Made by a program: the position numbers and the translations under genes
Notes under the pieces: generated by a model
Told to the model about the DNA's origin: nothing
The model's input: only the letters and a program-made list of their open reading frames with translations
Databases searched by the model: none
Shown here: positions 15,934 through 24,481 of the stretch, piece after piece
Numbering within the stretch: position 1 is the stretch's first letter
How the letters are laid out: each line of letters starts with the position of its first letter
Source: DYKG01 sp964596185
GTDB taxonomy: Bacteria > Muiribacteriota > Ozemobacteria > Ozemobacterales > Ozemobacteraceae
Length of the DNA stretch: 64,000 bases
Assembly: GCA_964596185.1 (NCBI GenBank)
Contig: CAZQUE010000010.1
Coordinates: forward strand, 1-64,000
Direction: 5' to 3'

Positions 15934-16563
15934 TCAATATGTAGTTCCGTTACCCTTCACTGTGAAGTCAACATAGTCAAGTTTTTCGGCACTATCTCCA
16001 TCAGACGGGGATAATCCTGCTTTATTTAAATAGACATCTTCATTGGTGTTGAATTCCTCGTTAAAATTGGCATCAACAAAAGCAAATTCAGTATCGATAT
16101 CAAATTTACCGTCTCCATCGTCATCGATAAACGCTAAAATGTAATCATCTGTAGGAGTTAAAGTGTTTACCATATCAGAACCGTCAACAGGGTCGACAAA
16201 CATAGGTAAGGCATTTAAATACTTCAAATTTGTCTGTTCACCGTAATCACTTCCACCACTTTTGGGATAGTATGGGCCAGCTACAAGTTCTGATCCTGTT
16301 GATTGGTTTGAACTGTTAAAAATACGCTTGTCAGAATTTCCCTCCTGAACTGTGACTCTAAATGGACCCCTACCTCTATCACCTCGGAACTGATTTATAG
16401 TGCTTCGCATTGTAGCAAGATTTTGTTTTAAAACCGAAAGTCTTGAATCATAGATGTAATCATTGTAATAAGGTACGGCCACGCCGACAAGAATGCCGAT
16501 AATAATAATAACAATCAAAAGCTCGATGATGGTAAAACCCGTTTTGAAGCTGTTCTTTTTCAT
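15934..16563 (-). CDS. Type IV pilin-like (prepilin) protein
   Basis: The 209-residue product begins MKKNSFKTG, then the processing site G/FTIIE and a hydrophobic helix rich in Ile (LLIVIIIIGILVGVAVPYY). This is a class III signal cleaved and methylated by a prepilin peptidase, with Glu at +5. The globular part has an Asp-rich stretch (FIDDDGDGKFDIDTEF) that resembles a calcium site seen in some pseudopilins. The start ATG 16563 with AGGAA is preferred over an upstream ATG at 16596, which lies inside the preceding gene. It is the last of three consecutive prepilin genes and the closest to pilB. Size fits either a major pilin or a GspG/GspH-like pseudopilin. Confidence 0.85.
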   Translation of the reverse strand: MKKNSFKTGFTIIELLIVIIIIGILVGVAVPYYNDYIYDSRLSVLKQNLATMRSTINQFRGDRGRGPFRVTVQEGNSDKRIFNSSNQSTGSELVAGPYYPKSGGSDYGEQTNLKYLNALPMFVDPVDGSDMVNTLTPTDDYILAFIDDDGDGKFDIDTEFAFVDANFNEEFNTNEDVYLNKAGLSPSDGDSAEKLDYVDFTVKGNGTTY

Positions 16564-16570
16564 GAATTTC

Positions 16571-17173
16571 CTACCAATCTCTATAATCTGTTCCACTAAT
16601 CGATATGATGAAACCTTTTCTGTCTGCAGGAGTCAGGGTGGCCACCGAGACATCGTAGGTGCCGGTGCCGCTAAGCAGGTCAGCAGGGTTGCCGCTAAAA
16701 GCCTGAGCAGGATATGTGGCGACTTTGCCATTGCTGGCGCAGTGTATTGCCCAGACTGCATCGCCAACGAAGGGATCTATGGGAATTCTCGCAAGGTATG
16801 GTTGAGATTTGAAATATACATCATTTCCGTATTTATCTTGTACTATATTGCCGTTGCGATCATGAATCGGCACACCTAAAGGGTCGGGTTTGACCAGATG
16901 GATCAACTGTCTCGGGTAGAGCTCGCTCTCGGCGATATTTAGTTTGGTCAGTTTCACGTTGTTGCGGCCGAGAAAGCTGATGCAGTCAGATTTATACTGG
17001 TTTATCGCCGCCCTGATTTCGTCGAGATTTTCCTGAAGATCGACTTCGAGAGATCTGACGAAGGAAAGTTCGGCAACGGGAACCGCGGCCAAAGCGATGA
17101 CGCCGATTATCGCCACCACGATCAGCATTTCAAAAAGAGAAAAGCCTTTTTGGTTCAAACTACTACCAATCAT
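16571..17173 (-). CDS. Type IV pilin-like (prepilin) protein
   Basis: The 200-residue protein has a short leader (MIGSSLNQKG), the cleavage site G/FSLFE with Glu at +5, and a hydrophobic segment MLIVVAIIGVIALAAVPV. The rest is a mixed globular domain with two cysteines (DCISF and IHCAS) that could form a disulfide. The ATG at 17173 overlaps the end of the preceding prepilin gene by 11 bases, so the two are coupled. It sits in the middle of the three-prepilin run upstream of pilB. Which of the three is the major subunit cannot be decided from sequence. Confidence 0.83.
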   Translation of the reverse strand: MIGSSLNQKGFSLFEMLIVVAIIGVIALAAVPVAELSFVRSLEVDLQENLDEIRAAINQYKSDCISFLGRNNVKLTKLNIAESELYPRQLIHLVKPDPLGVPIHDRNGNIVQDKYGNDVYFKSQPYLARIPIDPFVGDAVWAIHCASNGKVATYPAQAFSGNPADLLSGTGTYDVSVATLTPADRKGFIISISGTDYRDW

Positions 17174-17825
17174 TGGTATTCTCTCCGTTTAGTGCGTAAC
17201 CGGCTCCTGAAGAGCGTATTTCCATTACGCCGGTAGCGTTGACAGTATCATGATATTTAAAGGTCCAGGTTGATCCCGGGTACCAGTCCTGGAAGGGATT
17301 CGGCGGAATGCTGCGCAGAAAAGGATGATCGACGATAACCGAGGCATAAAGCTCCGGAGTCGTGGCAAAATCAACTGCCGTAGGGTCTGTTGCGATATGA
17401 ACCGTGTGTGGCAGGCGCAAAGGCGTAAGGTGCCAGACCGTCTCAGGGTATGCCAGGCCGTTTTCGATAGCATTATCGATAAAAGTTTTCAATGCAGCAT
17501 TCAAAGTCGCCTTATCTGCGGGCAGGGGGTGAGCATCTTCAATCTGGCTGATTCCCCTTTGGAGAATGTAGCCCTTATAACCTTCCTGAAAATTTTTGAT
17601 GCGGTTACGGTTGTTGTTGTTAGCCTGATAACCGTGAATAGCCGCTCTGAAGTTGCCGAGAAACGTATCGAGTTTGCGCTCTTTTTCACGTTGTTGAATA
17701 ATTTTGTAAACCGGAAAAGAAAGGGCGGCCATTACCGCAATTATTGTCGAAACAATGAGAATTTCAACCAGCGTCACCCCCTGACGGGGGTGCGCTTGGA
17801 TTTTCAGTTCAGGCAATTGCAACAT
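17163..17825 (-). CDS. Type IV pilin-like (prepilin) protein
   Basis: The 220-residue product has a 15-residue leader ending PRQG, cleavage site G/VTLVE with Glu at +5, and a helix ILIVSTIIAVMAALSFPVY. The globular domain is rich in Pro, His and aromatic residues and ends GYALNGENTNDW. It is the first of three prepilin genes and follows ctpA by 20 bases, so it may share the upstream fts/envC/ctpA transcript. The valine in place of phenylalanine at +1 is a tolerated variant. Probably a minor pilin or pseudopilin. Confidence 0.83.
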   Translation of the reverse strand: MLQLPELKIQAHPRQGVTLVEILIVSTIIAVMAALSFPVYKIIQQREKERKLDTFLGNFRAAIHGYQANNNNRNRIKNFQEGYKGYILQRGISQIEDAHPLPADKATLNAALKTFIDNAIENGLAYPETVWHLTPLRLPHTVHIATDPTAVDFATTPELYASVIVDHPFLRSIPPNPFQDWYPGSTWTFKYHDTVNATGVMEIRSSGAGYALNGENTNDW

Positions 17826-17845
17826 CGATACATCCTGTTGGTGGA

Positions 17846-19234
17846 TCAGTTTTCGTTCATCATCGGCAGAAAGACTTCTGCAGACTTGAGTATGTCTACC
17901 GCCCGCTGCAGCTGAGAATCATAAGGGTTAATCACGAATTCCTGCAGTTTGCCGCGGGTAAAGCTGTCTGGGGGCTCAACAAAGCCGCTGAGTTTGTAGG
18001 TTTCAGAGGCATTGTTTTCTTTATGAATGATGATGGTTCCGGAGCTGATCTCAACTGTGTCGCTGCTGTTGCTGAGTTTCATCAGGTAGTCCTGATCTTT
18101 TTCTACAGCGGTTTTGATTTCTTCCTGCTGATCTTTTTCGAGTTTGGGTAATTCAACTTCTATATCAGGCTGAATGCCGGTTTTGTGAATGTTTACTCCT
18201 GAGGGAGTGTAATAGAGGGCCGTGGTCAATGCCATTGCCGAACCGTCATTAAGAGATATAACCGTCTGTACCGAGCCTTTGCCGAAAGACTTTTTGCCGA
18301 GCAACAAACCGCGTTTGTTATCTTTGACTGCACCGGCCACGATTTCTGAAGCAGAGGCCGAGCCTTCGTTAATGAGGACGATCAATGGCAGCAGCGGATG
18401 ATATTTGAAGAACGAACTGTAAGTATTTTCTTCGCCGTCCCTTCCTCTGATTGAGACTATATCGCCTTTGGGGATGAACTTTCTGCCAACTTCGACGGCA
18501 GAGTTCAGCAGTCCACCGGGATTATTGCGCAGGTCGAGAATGATTGATTTTGCGCCGTTTCGTTCGAGGTCGATCAAAGCTTTTTCGAGGTCTTCGGAAG
18601 AGGTCTGGATGAACTGTGTCAGTCTGATGTAGCCGATGTGCGGCGAGATTACCCAGTATTTTACGCTGGGCAGTTTGATGATCTGGCGTTCGATTTCGTA
18701 GTCCTGAGTGTCTTTTTGCCCTTCACGCAGAACGGTTATGGTCACTTTGGTGCCGACCGGGCCACGCAGAAGCTTTACCGCATCGTGCAAGGCGATGTCG
18801 ATGACGTCTTTGCCGTCGATTTTAATAATCATGTCGCCGGCGAGAATCCCGGCTCTGGCGGCTGGGGTGTCGTCGATAGGTGAAACGACAGTGAGCATTC
18901 GATCTTTGATGCTGATGACGATGCCAAGGCCGCCGAATTCACCATGGGTTTCGACTTGCATTTCTTTATAGACCTTTGGTTCCATAAATCTGGTGTAGGG
19001 GTCGTCGAGTTTTTTGAGCATGCCTTCGATGGCCCCGTAAATCAGTTTCTGCTCATCGATGTTTTCTTCGACGTAATCTGACTTGATCAGTTCGAGAACT
19101 TTTCTGATCAGATCGAGAGACTTGAAATAGGTTAGATTGGTTGAAGTTGCTGAAGCTGCAGTGTTGAACAAAAACAGCAGGAGCCCGCTTACTATAAACA
19201 ATGGCAAAACATAGCGGAAAAACTTACTTTTCAT
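17846..19234 (-). CDS. ctpA: C-terminal processing peptidase (S41 family, CtpA-like)
   Basis: The 462-residue protein has a signal sequence or anchor (about 8-30) and a PDZ domain at about 100-185 (EFGGLGIVI...AGDMIIKIDG). An S41 serine protease domain follows. The catalytic region shows GSASASEI at 291-298 with the nucleophilic serine, and the general-base lysine in FGKGSVQ at K319. Such periplasmic proteases trim protein C-termini and control cell-wall hydrolases. ATG 19234 has an AAGGAG site. The 90-base gap to the envC-like gene carries its own predicted promoter. FtsE/FtsX/EnvC/Ctp gene clusters are common in diverse bacteria, consistent with control of septal peptidoglycan. Confidence 0.92.
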   Translation of the reverse strand: MKSKFFRYVLPLFIVSGLLLFLFNTAASATSTNLTYFKSLDLIRKVLELIKSDYVEENIDEQKLIYGAIEGMLKKLDDPYTRFMEPKVYKEMQVETHGEFGGLGIVISIKDRMLTVVSPIDDTPAARAGILAGDMIIKIDGKDVIDIALHDAVKLLRGPVGTKVTITVLREGQKDTQDYEIERQIIKLPSVKYWVISPHIGYIRLTQFIQTSSEDLEKALIDLERNGAKSIILDLRNNPGGLLNSAVEVGRKFIPKGDIVSIRGRDGEENTYSSFFKYHPLLPLIVLINEGSASASEIVAGAVKDNKRGLLLGKKSFGKGSVQTVISLNDGSAMALTTALYYTPSGVNIHKTGIQPDIEVELPKLEKDQQEEIKTAVEKDQDYLMKLSNSSDTVEISSGTIIIHKENNASETYKLSGFVEPPDSFTRGKLQEFVINPYDSQLQRAVDILKSAEVFLPMMNEN

Positions 19235-19269
19235 TAAAAGCTCCTTCTACTTCGTCTGGTATAAGTTTG

Positions 19270-19298
19270 ATATTATCAATAAAATTTTATCACAACAA
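19270..19298 (-). promoter_or_regulatory. Predicted sigma70-type promoter upstream of ctpA
   Basis: On the minus strand TTGTTG (19293-19298), a 17-base spacer and TAATAT (19270-19275) lie in the gap between the envC-like gene and ctpA. The gap is strongly AT-rich. This would give ctpA and the prepilin/pilus genes a start site independent of ftsEX. Confidence 0.45.
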
Positions 19299-19324
19299 AT
19301 TGTTAAACTTCCACAATAGAATGT

Positions 19325-20557
19325 TCATAGCTGATCGATTGGTGGAAGATATTCGACCGGGCGCTGTTTTTTGCCGCCAAATCTAATTTCAAAATGCATT
19401 CCCGGGCCACCGGAAAAAACCCGACCAATCGTCTCGCCCTGATTTACGATCTGGCCGAGGCCGACCCACATGTCGTCAAGATTGGCATAGACTGTTGAGA
19501 ATCCACGTTCATGGCCAAGGATGATGACATTGCCCAGTCCGCTGATTTCGCCCTTGTAAAGGACTTTGCCGCGGCCGGCAGCAAGGATTTCAGCTTCGCC
19601 TTGAAGTTCGATGCGCAGTGCCGGAGCTTTTTCGTTGCCACTGGCTGCGAATGACTTTATCGATGGGCGGTTCGCGGGCCAGGAAAACTTCATGACCCTG
19701 GCTGCTTCAGGGGCATCATCGGGCAATTTTTGCGGCTGAATTGTTTTTGGGGCAGTTTTTTTCAGTTCCTTTTCAAAAGACTGATTTTTGTCTTCACGAC
19801 CGGCTTCGATTTTGGCAATTTCTTTTTCGAGGTCGCTGCGGGTTCCGGCAAGTTTTTTTTCGCGGCTGACAAAAAGTTTTTTCTCGAGGACAATGGTCTT
19901 TAGCATTGCTTCAAGAGAAAGGTTCTCATTATCGACGCGGGCTTTTTTCTGATCCAGTTCTTTTTGCATGCTTGCCATTTGTTGTTCTTTTTCAACCAGT
20001 TGAGCAGAATTCTTTACCAGTTGCTCATTTTTGTTTTTCATTTCAGTCAGCAATTCCTTGTCGTTTTCAAGAAGATACTTGACCATCTGAAAGCGATTGA
20101 GAAACGAATTGAGGTTTTTTGCTGAAAAAATTGAGCCGAGCAAGGTGCCTTGTTTTATTTTATGCAATTGCACCAGACGCGCGCGGAACCGGGTAAGCAA
20201 ATCTCGCATTTGTTGTTGGCCCAGAGCAATTTCTTCTTCAAGGGCCTGAATTTGTTGGGCAAAATGTACTTTTTTGATGTTGATTGCCGAAATCTGTTCT
20301 TTAAGCTCGGCAATTTCTTTCTTTTTGCTGGCGATTTTCTTTCCAAGCTGGTTTATCTGACCGGAATTCTCTTGCACTTTGAGCTTGAGATAATCGATCT
20401 GCAGATTGATTGCATCTAGCTCAGTCTGAAGCTGATCGGTGACTTCCGGAGTTGTTCTGGCAGCGTAAGACGGGCATGAAAAAGAGCAGGTTAGTAGAAG
20501 AGCAATGCAGCAAGCGGCAAAAATCGGTATGCTTTTCGCCGAAAAGGATCTGGACAT
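19325..20557 (-). CDS. envC: EnvC-like amidase activator (coiled coil plus degenerate LytM/M23 domain)
   Basis: The 410-residue protein has a signal peptide (about 1-32) and a long coiled coil from about 38 to 255 (LQTELDAINLQIDYLKLKV). A C-terminal M23/LytM domain follows a basic linker. The metal ligands of active M23 peptidases are mostly absent: no HxxxD motif is seen, and the YAHL motif reads YANL. Only the last HFEIR histidine is kept. That is the state of EnvC, which activates cell-wall amidases at the septum when pulled by FtsEX. The start overlaps no gene, and the ftsX stop lies three bases upstream with an AAGGGG site. Adjacent ftsX and ftsE support the EnvC role strongly. Confidence 0.87.
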   Translation of the reverse strand: MSRSFSAKSIPIFAACCIALLLTCSFSCPSYAARTTPEVTDQLQTELDAINLQIDYLKLKVQENSGQINQLGKKIASKKKEIAELKEQISAINIKKVHFAQQIQALEEEIALGQQQMRDLLTRFRARLVQLHKIKQGTLLGSIFSAKNLNSFLNRFQMVKYLLENDKELLTEMKNKNEQLVKNSAQLVEKEQQMASMQKELDQKKARVDNENLSLEAMLKTIVLEKKLFVSREKKLAGTRSDLEKEIAKIEAGREDKNQSFEKELKKTAPKTIQPQKLPDDAPEAARVMKFSWPANRPSIKSFAASGNEKAPALRIELQGEAEILAAGRGKVLYKGEISGLGNVIILGHERGFSTVYANLDDMWVGLGQIVNQGETIGRVFSGGPGMHFEIRFGGKKQRPVEYLPPIDQL

Positions 20558-20560
20558 TTT

Positions 20561-21475
20561 TTAAACCCCTTCCGGGACTGCTTTGCTGAAGCGACTGATG
20601 TCGCGCAGGGAGAGAAGGCTGCCGGAAACACCAAGTATGGTGCCCATCATGAATAGTTTGACGGCGAGTTTGAAAAATTGATCAAGGCCGATGTCGGTGG
20701 CGAAAAACGGTGTGAATAGCGCCAGTTTGGCAAGTATGAATTTATATGAGGCGAAGAGAAAAAGAATTGCCAGAAGTGCGCCCATAGTCCCCTGGATGAA
20801 GCCCTCGACGATGAATGGGCCGCGCACGAACCAGTTGGTTGCGCCGACGAGTTTCATGATTACGATTTCTTCGCGTCTCATGAAGAAAGTCAGGCGAACG
20901 GTATTGTAAACGATGAATAAGGATGCAAGGCCAAGGAAGATAACGATAATAAGGCTGGCGGCCCAGAGAAGATCGGAAATACCCTGAAATTGGCGAAAAA
21001 GGTCTTCCCCGTAGCTGATGTTGTCGATTTCAGGCTCGGTTTTGAGTTTGTCAAGAAGTGTGTTGAGCTGAGTTCCAGGTTTGACTTTTATTCTCAGGGT
21101 TGTTGGCAGAGGATTGGACTCGGGAGTAATGCCGATTTGCAGAAGTTGTTGGTCGTCGGCGTTGCTGAATAGTTCTTTTGCAGCCTCTTCAGGAGTGATA
21201 AGTTCGATGTTTTCTATTTCATCGATGCTTGTCAGCCTTAATCGAAGAGCTTTTGCATCGGTGAATCTTATTTCTGGTTTGAGATAGGCGGTTACCAGGG
21301 CTTCTGATTGCATTTGCTGCAGAAAAGATTCGAGGTTCATGGTTGCCAGCAGGAAAGCTCCCATCATGATCAGCGAGATGGCGATGGTCGTCAGGGTAAC
21401 GAAAGCGGTAATTCCAGCCCGGCGCAGATTTACAGCCGCTTCGCTAAGAAAAAAAGACAGGTTGGCCAGTGACAT
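20561..21475 (-). CDS. ftsX: Cell division protein FtsX
   Basis: The 304-residue product has a first membrane helix at about 22-45 (AFVTLTTIAISLIMMGAFLL) and an extracytoplasmic domain to about 165 (LVTAYLKPEIR...GEDLFRQ). Three further helices follow over 170-300, the FtsX topology. FtsX is the permease-like partner of FtsE. The large periplasmic loop couples ATP hydrolysis to EnvC-type activators of septal amidases. ATG 21475 has a GGAG site, and ftsE ends 21 bases upstream. Motif MRREEIVIMKLVGATNWFVRGPF, shortened here, marks the FtsX coupling-helix region. Confidence 0.92.
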   Translation of the reverse strand: MSLANLSFFLSEAAVNLRRAGITAFVTLTTIAISLIMMGAFLLATMNLESFLQQMQSEALVTAYLKPEIRFTDAKALRLRLTSIDEIENIELITPEEAAKELFSNADDQQLLQIGITPESNPLPTTLRIKVKPGTQLNTLLDKLKTEPEIDNISYGEDLFRQFQGISDLLWAASLIIVIFLGLASLFIVYNTVRLTFFMRREEIVIMKLVGATNWFVRGPFIVEGFIQGTMGALLAILFLFASYKFILAKLALFTPFFATDIGLDQFFKLAVKLFMMGTILGVSGSLLSLRDISRFSKAVPEGV

Positions 21476-21496
21476 TATCGGGTCTCCAATATTCGA

Positions 21497-22180
21497 CTAT
21501 TCGTAGGCATAGGTGCCGCAGGGCTCGTCTTTGATAATCTGGCCGTCAACGAGCGCCACCACTCGTTTGCGTAGTTTGTTGACCAGATTGTGGTTGTGCG
21601 TGGCCATGATCACCGTTGTGCCTCGGGCATTAATTTCGAGGAAAAGCTGCATGATTTCCTGGGAGATCATTGGGTCGAGATTGCCGGTCGGTTCGTCTGT
21701 TATAAGGATCAGTGGGTTGTTGACGATAGCCCGGGCGATACAGACTCTTTGTTGTTCACCGCCTGAGAGTTCGGTTGGAAACATGCGGCGCTTGTGAGAG
21801 AGGCCAACCTGTTCAAGGGCTTCCTGGACGCGGCTGCTGATAATCGAGCTCGAAGCGCCGATCACGCGAAGCCCGAAGGCGACGTTTTCTGCGACGGTTC
21901 TGGTTTTAAGCAGCTGAAAATCCTGAAGAACGATACCGAGGTTGCGGCGCAGGTATGGAACCCTGCTTTCGGGCATTGCCGAAATCTCTTTCCCGTCAAC
22001 GTAGATTTTTCCTTCGGTTGGCACATCCTCGCGAAAAAGCATGCGCAGAAAAGTACTTTTGCCGGCGCCGGAAGGGCCGACAAGAAAAACAAAATCACCT
22101 GGTTCAATGGTGAGATTAATGTTGTTCAGTGCACGAACGCCATTCGGGAAAATTCTTGAGACATTCTGAAGTTGTATCAT
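21497..22180 (-). CDS. ftsE: Cell division ATP-binding protein FtsE
   Basis: The 227-residue protein is a compact ABC ATPase with Walker A GPSGAGKST (35-43), Q-loop LQDFQLL, signature LSGGEQQR, Walker B LITDEPTGNLDP and switch histidine in MATHNHNLV. FtsE forms a dimer on the cytoplasmic side of FtsX. Length and the RTVAENVAF stretch fit FtsE rather than LolD or MacB. It heads the minus-strand run and has a strong promoter about 40 bases upstream. Its ATG at 22180 has almost no recognisable ribosome site. Confidence 0.92.
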   Translation of the reverse strand: MIQLQNVSRIFPNGVRALNNINLTIEPGDFVFLVGPSGAGKSTFLRMLFREDVPTEGKIYVDGKEISAMPESRVPYLRRNLGIVLQDFQLLKTRTVAENVAFGLRVIGASSSIISSRVQEALEQVGLSHKRRMFPTELSGGEQQRVCIARAIVNNPLILITDEPTGNLDPMISQEIMQLFLEINARGTTVIMATHNHNLVNKLRKRVVALVDGQIIKDEPCGTYAYE

Positions 22181-22221
22181 AGCGGCTGGTAATTATTTTT
22201 CTAATTTTGATTTTGAAAAAG

Positions 22222-22250
22222 ATTATAACAGGAGAGTCGATTTAAGGCAA
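22222..22250 (-). promoter_or_regulatory. Predicted sigma70-type promoter for ftsE
   Basis: On the minus strand TTGCCT (22245-22250) and a perfect TATAAT (22222-22227) are separated by exactly 17 bases. Transcription would start near 22215, about 35 bases before the ftsE ATG. It faces away from pilT in the 181-base divergent gap. Confidence 0.65.
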
Positions 22251-22361
22251 AAACGATTTTTTAGCGCAAAAAATTAAAATTTCTGTTATCTTTTATGATT
22301 TAGAAAATTATCGACACTATTCCTGTTCATAGTTCATCTGTTAACAGAGGCTGGAGGAGCC

Positions 22362-23438
22362 ATGATTTTTGAGCTGCTGAATCTGTGTATTGAAAAAGGG
22401 GCATCTGACCTGCATTTTAAAGTTGCATACCCGCCGATTCTTAGAATAGATGGTACTATGCGGCCCATCAAGGATATGCCGGTCATCACTTTTCAGGATT
22501 TCGAAATTATGCTTGAAGCGATTCTCGACGATGTGCAACTGGTAAATTTCCTGAAAAACCGAAAACTCGATCTAGGTTATAGTTTTCAGAATGCTCGCTT
22601 TCGCGTCAATCTGTTCAACGACTTTCATGGTGGCAATGCCGTTTTCAGGGTAATTCCATTCAAACATTTGACTTTCGGCGATATCGATTTGCCGATGTCG
22701 GGTCGGCGACTTGCCGACAAGCAGAAGGGCGTCGTGTTGGTGACCGGGGCAACAGGTGCCGGTAAATCGACCACTCTTTCAGCTTTTATAACTCACATCA
22801 ATTCGCATTATCACAAAACGATAGTAACGGTTGAAGACCCGATTGAATACCTGTTTGAGGATGAGCTTAGTTTGATCAGTCAGAGGCAGGTCGGCGTAGA
22901 TTGTCTCAACTTTGAGGACGGAATTCGCGGTGCGCTGAAAATGGATTGTGATGTGCTGATGGTAGGGGAATTGCGCAATCCTGATGCGGTTGAAATGACC
23001 TTGTTGGCAGCCGAGTCAGGCAAGCTGGTTTTTGCAACCCTGCACAGCAACACGGCAATTCAGGCGATCGAGCGCTTTGTAAATCTGTTTCCGCAAAATC
23101 TGCATGCGCAGATCATGGGGCGACTGGCCAGTCATTTGCAAGGTGTCGTAACTCAGGTTCTGGTGCCAAAGAAGCAAGGGCGAGGCCGAATTGCGGCCTT
23201 CGAGATTTTGTTGAATACTCCGGCGGTAAGAGGTTTGATTTATGAAAATCGCGTTTCTTTGATCGCCTCGTATCTCGAGTCTGGTTCGAGCTCGGGTATG
23301 ATTTCACTGGATCAATCTCTGGTAGAGTTGGTCTGTGATGGCAAAGCCGACAAGACTGAATCTTTGATGCGGGCCAACAACCGTGAATTTGTCAAGCGCA
23401 AGATCGATGAGCGCGAAGCTTCCGGGGGTGTCGTATGA
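22362..23438 (+). CDS. pilT: PilT-family pilus retraction ATPase
   Basis: The 358-residue protein has the short N-terminal PAS-like domain (KGASDLHFKVAYPPILRIDG) and an ATPase core. The core shows Walker A GATGAGKST (129-137), Asp box TVEDPIE, a Walker B region DCDVLMVGELRN, AAESGKLVFATLHS with the His box, and arginine-containing ERFVNLFP. PilT depolymerises pili for twitching. It differs from textbook PilT in having MDCD for the usual [RQ]DPD before Walker B. ATG 22362 has a strong GGAGGAG site. It overlaps the next gene by four bases (ATGA). Confidence 0.88.
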   Translation: MIFELLNLCIEKGASDLHFKVAYPPILRIDGTMRPIKDMPVITFQDFEIMLEAILDDVQLVNFLKNRKLDLGYSFQNARFRVNLFNDFHGGNAVFRVIPFKHLTFGDIDLPMSGRRLADKQKGVVLVTGATGAGKSTTLSAFITHINSHYHKTIVTVEDPIEYLFEDELSLISQRQVGVDCLNFEDGIRGALKMDCDVLMVGELRNPDAVEMTLLAAESGKLVFATLHSNTAIQAIERFVNLFPQNLHAQIMGRLASHLQGVVTQVLVPKKQGRGRIAAFEILLNTPAVRGLIYENRVSLIASYLESGSSSGMISLDQSLVELVCDGKADKTESLMRANNREFVKRKIDEREASGGVV

Positions 23439-24481
23439 GACCAGAAATTTTTGATTATTTTGAGCGGGCGCTCGAGCTCGGTGCGAGTGATTTGATCTTA
23501 AAACCTGGAGCTCCGCCATCATTCAGATTGAACAAGCATTTGATCATTTCTGAAGATGAGGCTTTGGCGCCGCAGCAGATGTATGATCTGTTTTTGCCAT
23601 TGATCGATGCCAATCAGCAGGAAGAGCTGCGAGACAAATGCTATGTCAGCTCAATTTTCTCATATAGAAACAACAAATGTAGGGTTCGCTACTATATGTT
23701 TCAGCAGCGCGAGGGGCTGGCCGGATCTTTCCGCTTCATTCCGCCGAAAGTACCCAACATACATCAGCTTGGTCTGCCGGAATCCCTTATTAATATTTCA
23801 GCTCGACCGCGCGGTCTGTTTTTGATCACCGGCCCGGCCTGTTCAGGCAAGACGATGACCATTGCCGCGATGGCCGATGCGATCAATCGGCGATTCGCAC
23901 GGCATATCATTACCATGGAAGCGCCGATTGAGATTATCTATACTCCGCAACAGGCTGTTTTCACTCAGGTCGAAATCGGCAAGGTAATTGGCAGTTATTC
24001 TGATGCGCTCACCAACTCTTTGCGCGAAGATCCAGACGTAATGATCATCGGAGAACTCAAAGAGCGAGCAATTATCGAGCAGGCACTTATGGCTGCCGAA
24101 ACGGGCCATCTGGTGCTTTCATCACTGCCGACAATGGGAGCTGCCCAGACGATCGAGCATATTGTCAGCATGTATCCGCCGGGCAAACAGGAAGAGGCTC
24201 GCGGCCAGCTGAGCTTGAGTCTCATTGGTATTTTTTCCCAGATGTTGATTCCGAGCGTTGATCCTTTCCAAATGCCAAAAGTTGCATACGAGCTGATGGT
24301 TGTGAATTCGGCGATGCGCAATCTGATCAGAGAGAAAAAATATAACCAGCTTAACACGGCAATGATGATGGCCAAAAGAGAGGGGTGTGTCACTCTCAAG
24401 GAGTCCCTTGAGAAACTGATGCGGGACGAAGGAATCGATCAGGCCTTTGTTAAATCTCTGCTGCAGGAGATTGAAGAATGA
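23435..24481 (+). CDS. Divergent PilT-family protein with degraded catalytic boxes
   Basis: The 348-residue protein aligns with PilT along its length (GASDLILKPGAPPSFRLN at the N-terminus). Walker A GPACSGKT (133-140) and the Walker B glutamate (IIGELKE, E207) remain. The Asp box reads MEAPIE with A163 in place of aspartate. The His box reads SSLPT with P232 in place of histidine. Both are needed for hydrolysis in PilT, so it may bind ATP without turning over, or act as a PilU-like accessory subunit. It overlaps pilT upstream and a HEAT/TPR gene downstream by four bases each. It is an obvious duplicate of its neighbour but strongly diverged. Confidence 0.82.
   Translation: MRPEIFDYFERALELGASDLILKPGAPPSFRLNKHLIISEDEALAPQQMYDLFLPLIDANQQEELRDKCYVSSIFSYRNNKCRVRYYMFQQREGLAGSFRFIPPKVPNIHQLGLPESLINISARPRGLFLITGPACSGKTMTIAAMADAINRRFARHIITMEAPIEIIYTPQQAVFTQVEIGKVIGSYSDALTNSLREDPDVMIIGELKERAIIEQALMAAETGHLVLSSLPTMGAAQTIEHIVSMYPPGKQEEARGQLSLSLIGIFSQMLIPSVDPFQMPKVAYELMVVNSAMRNLIREKKYNQLNTAMMMAKREGCVTLKESLEKLMRDEGIDQAFVKSLLQEIEE

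Noticed and set aside
22181..22361. Regulatory RNA in the ftsE-pilT divergent gap
   Set aside because: The gap is AT-rich and is explained by the ftsE promoter and the pilT ribosome site; no stable stem was seen.
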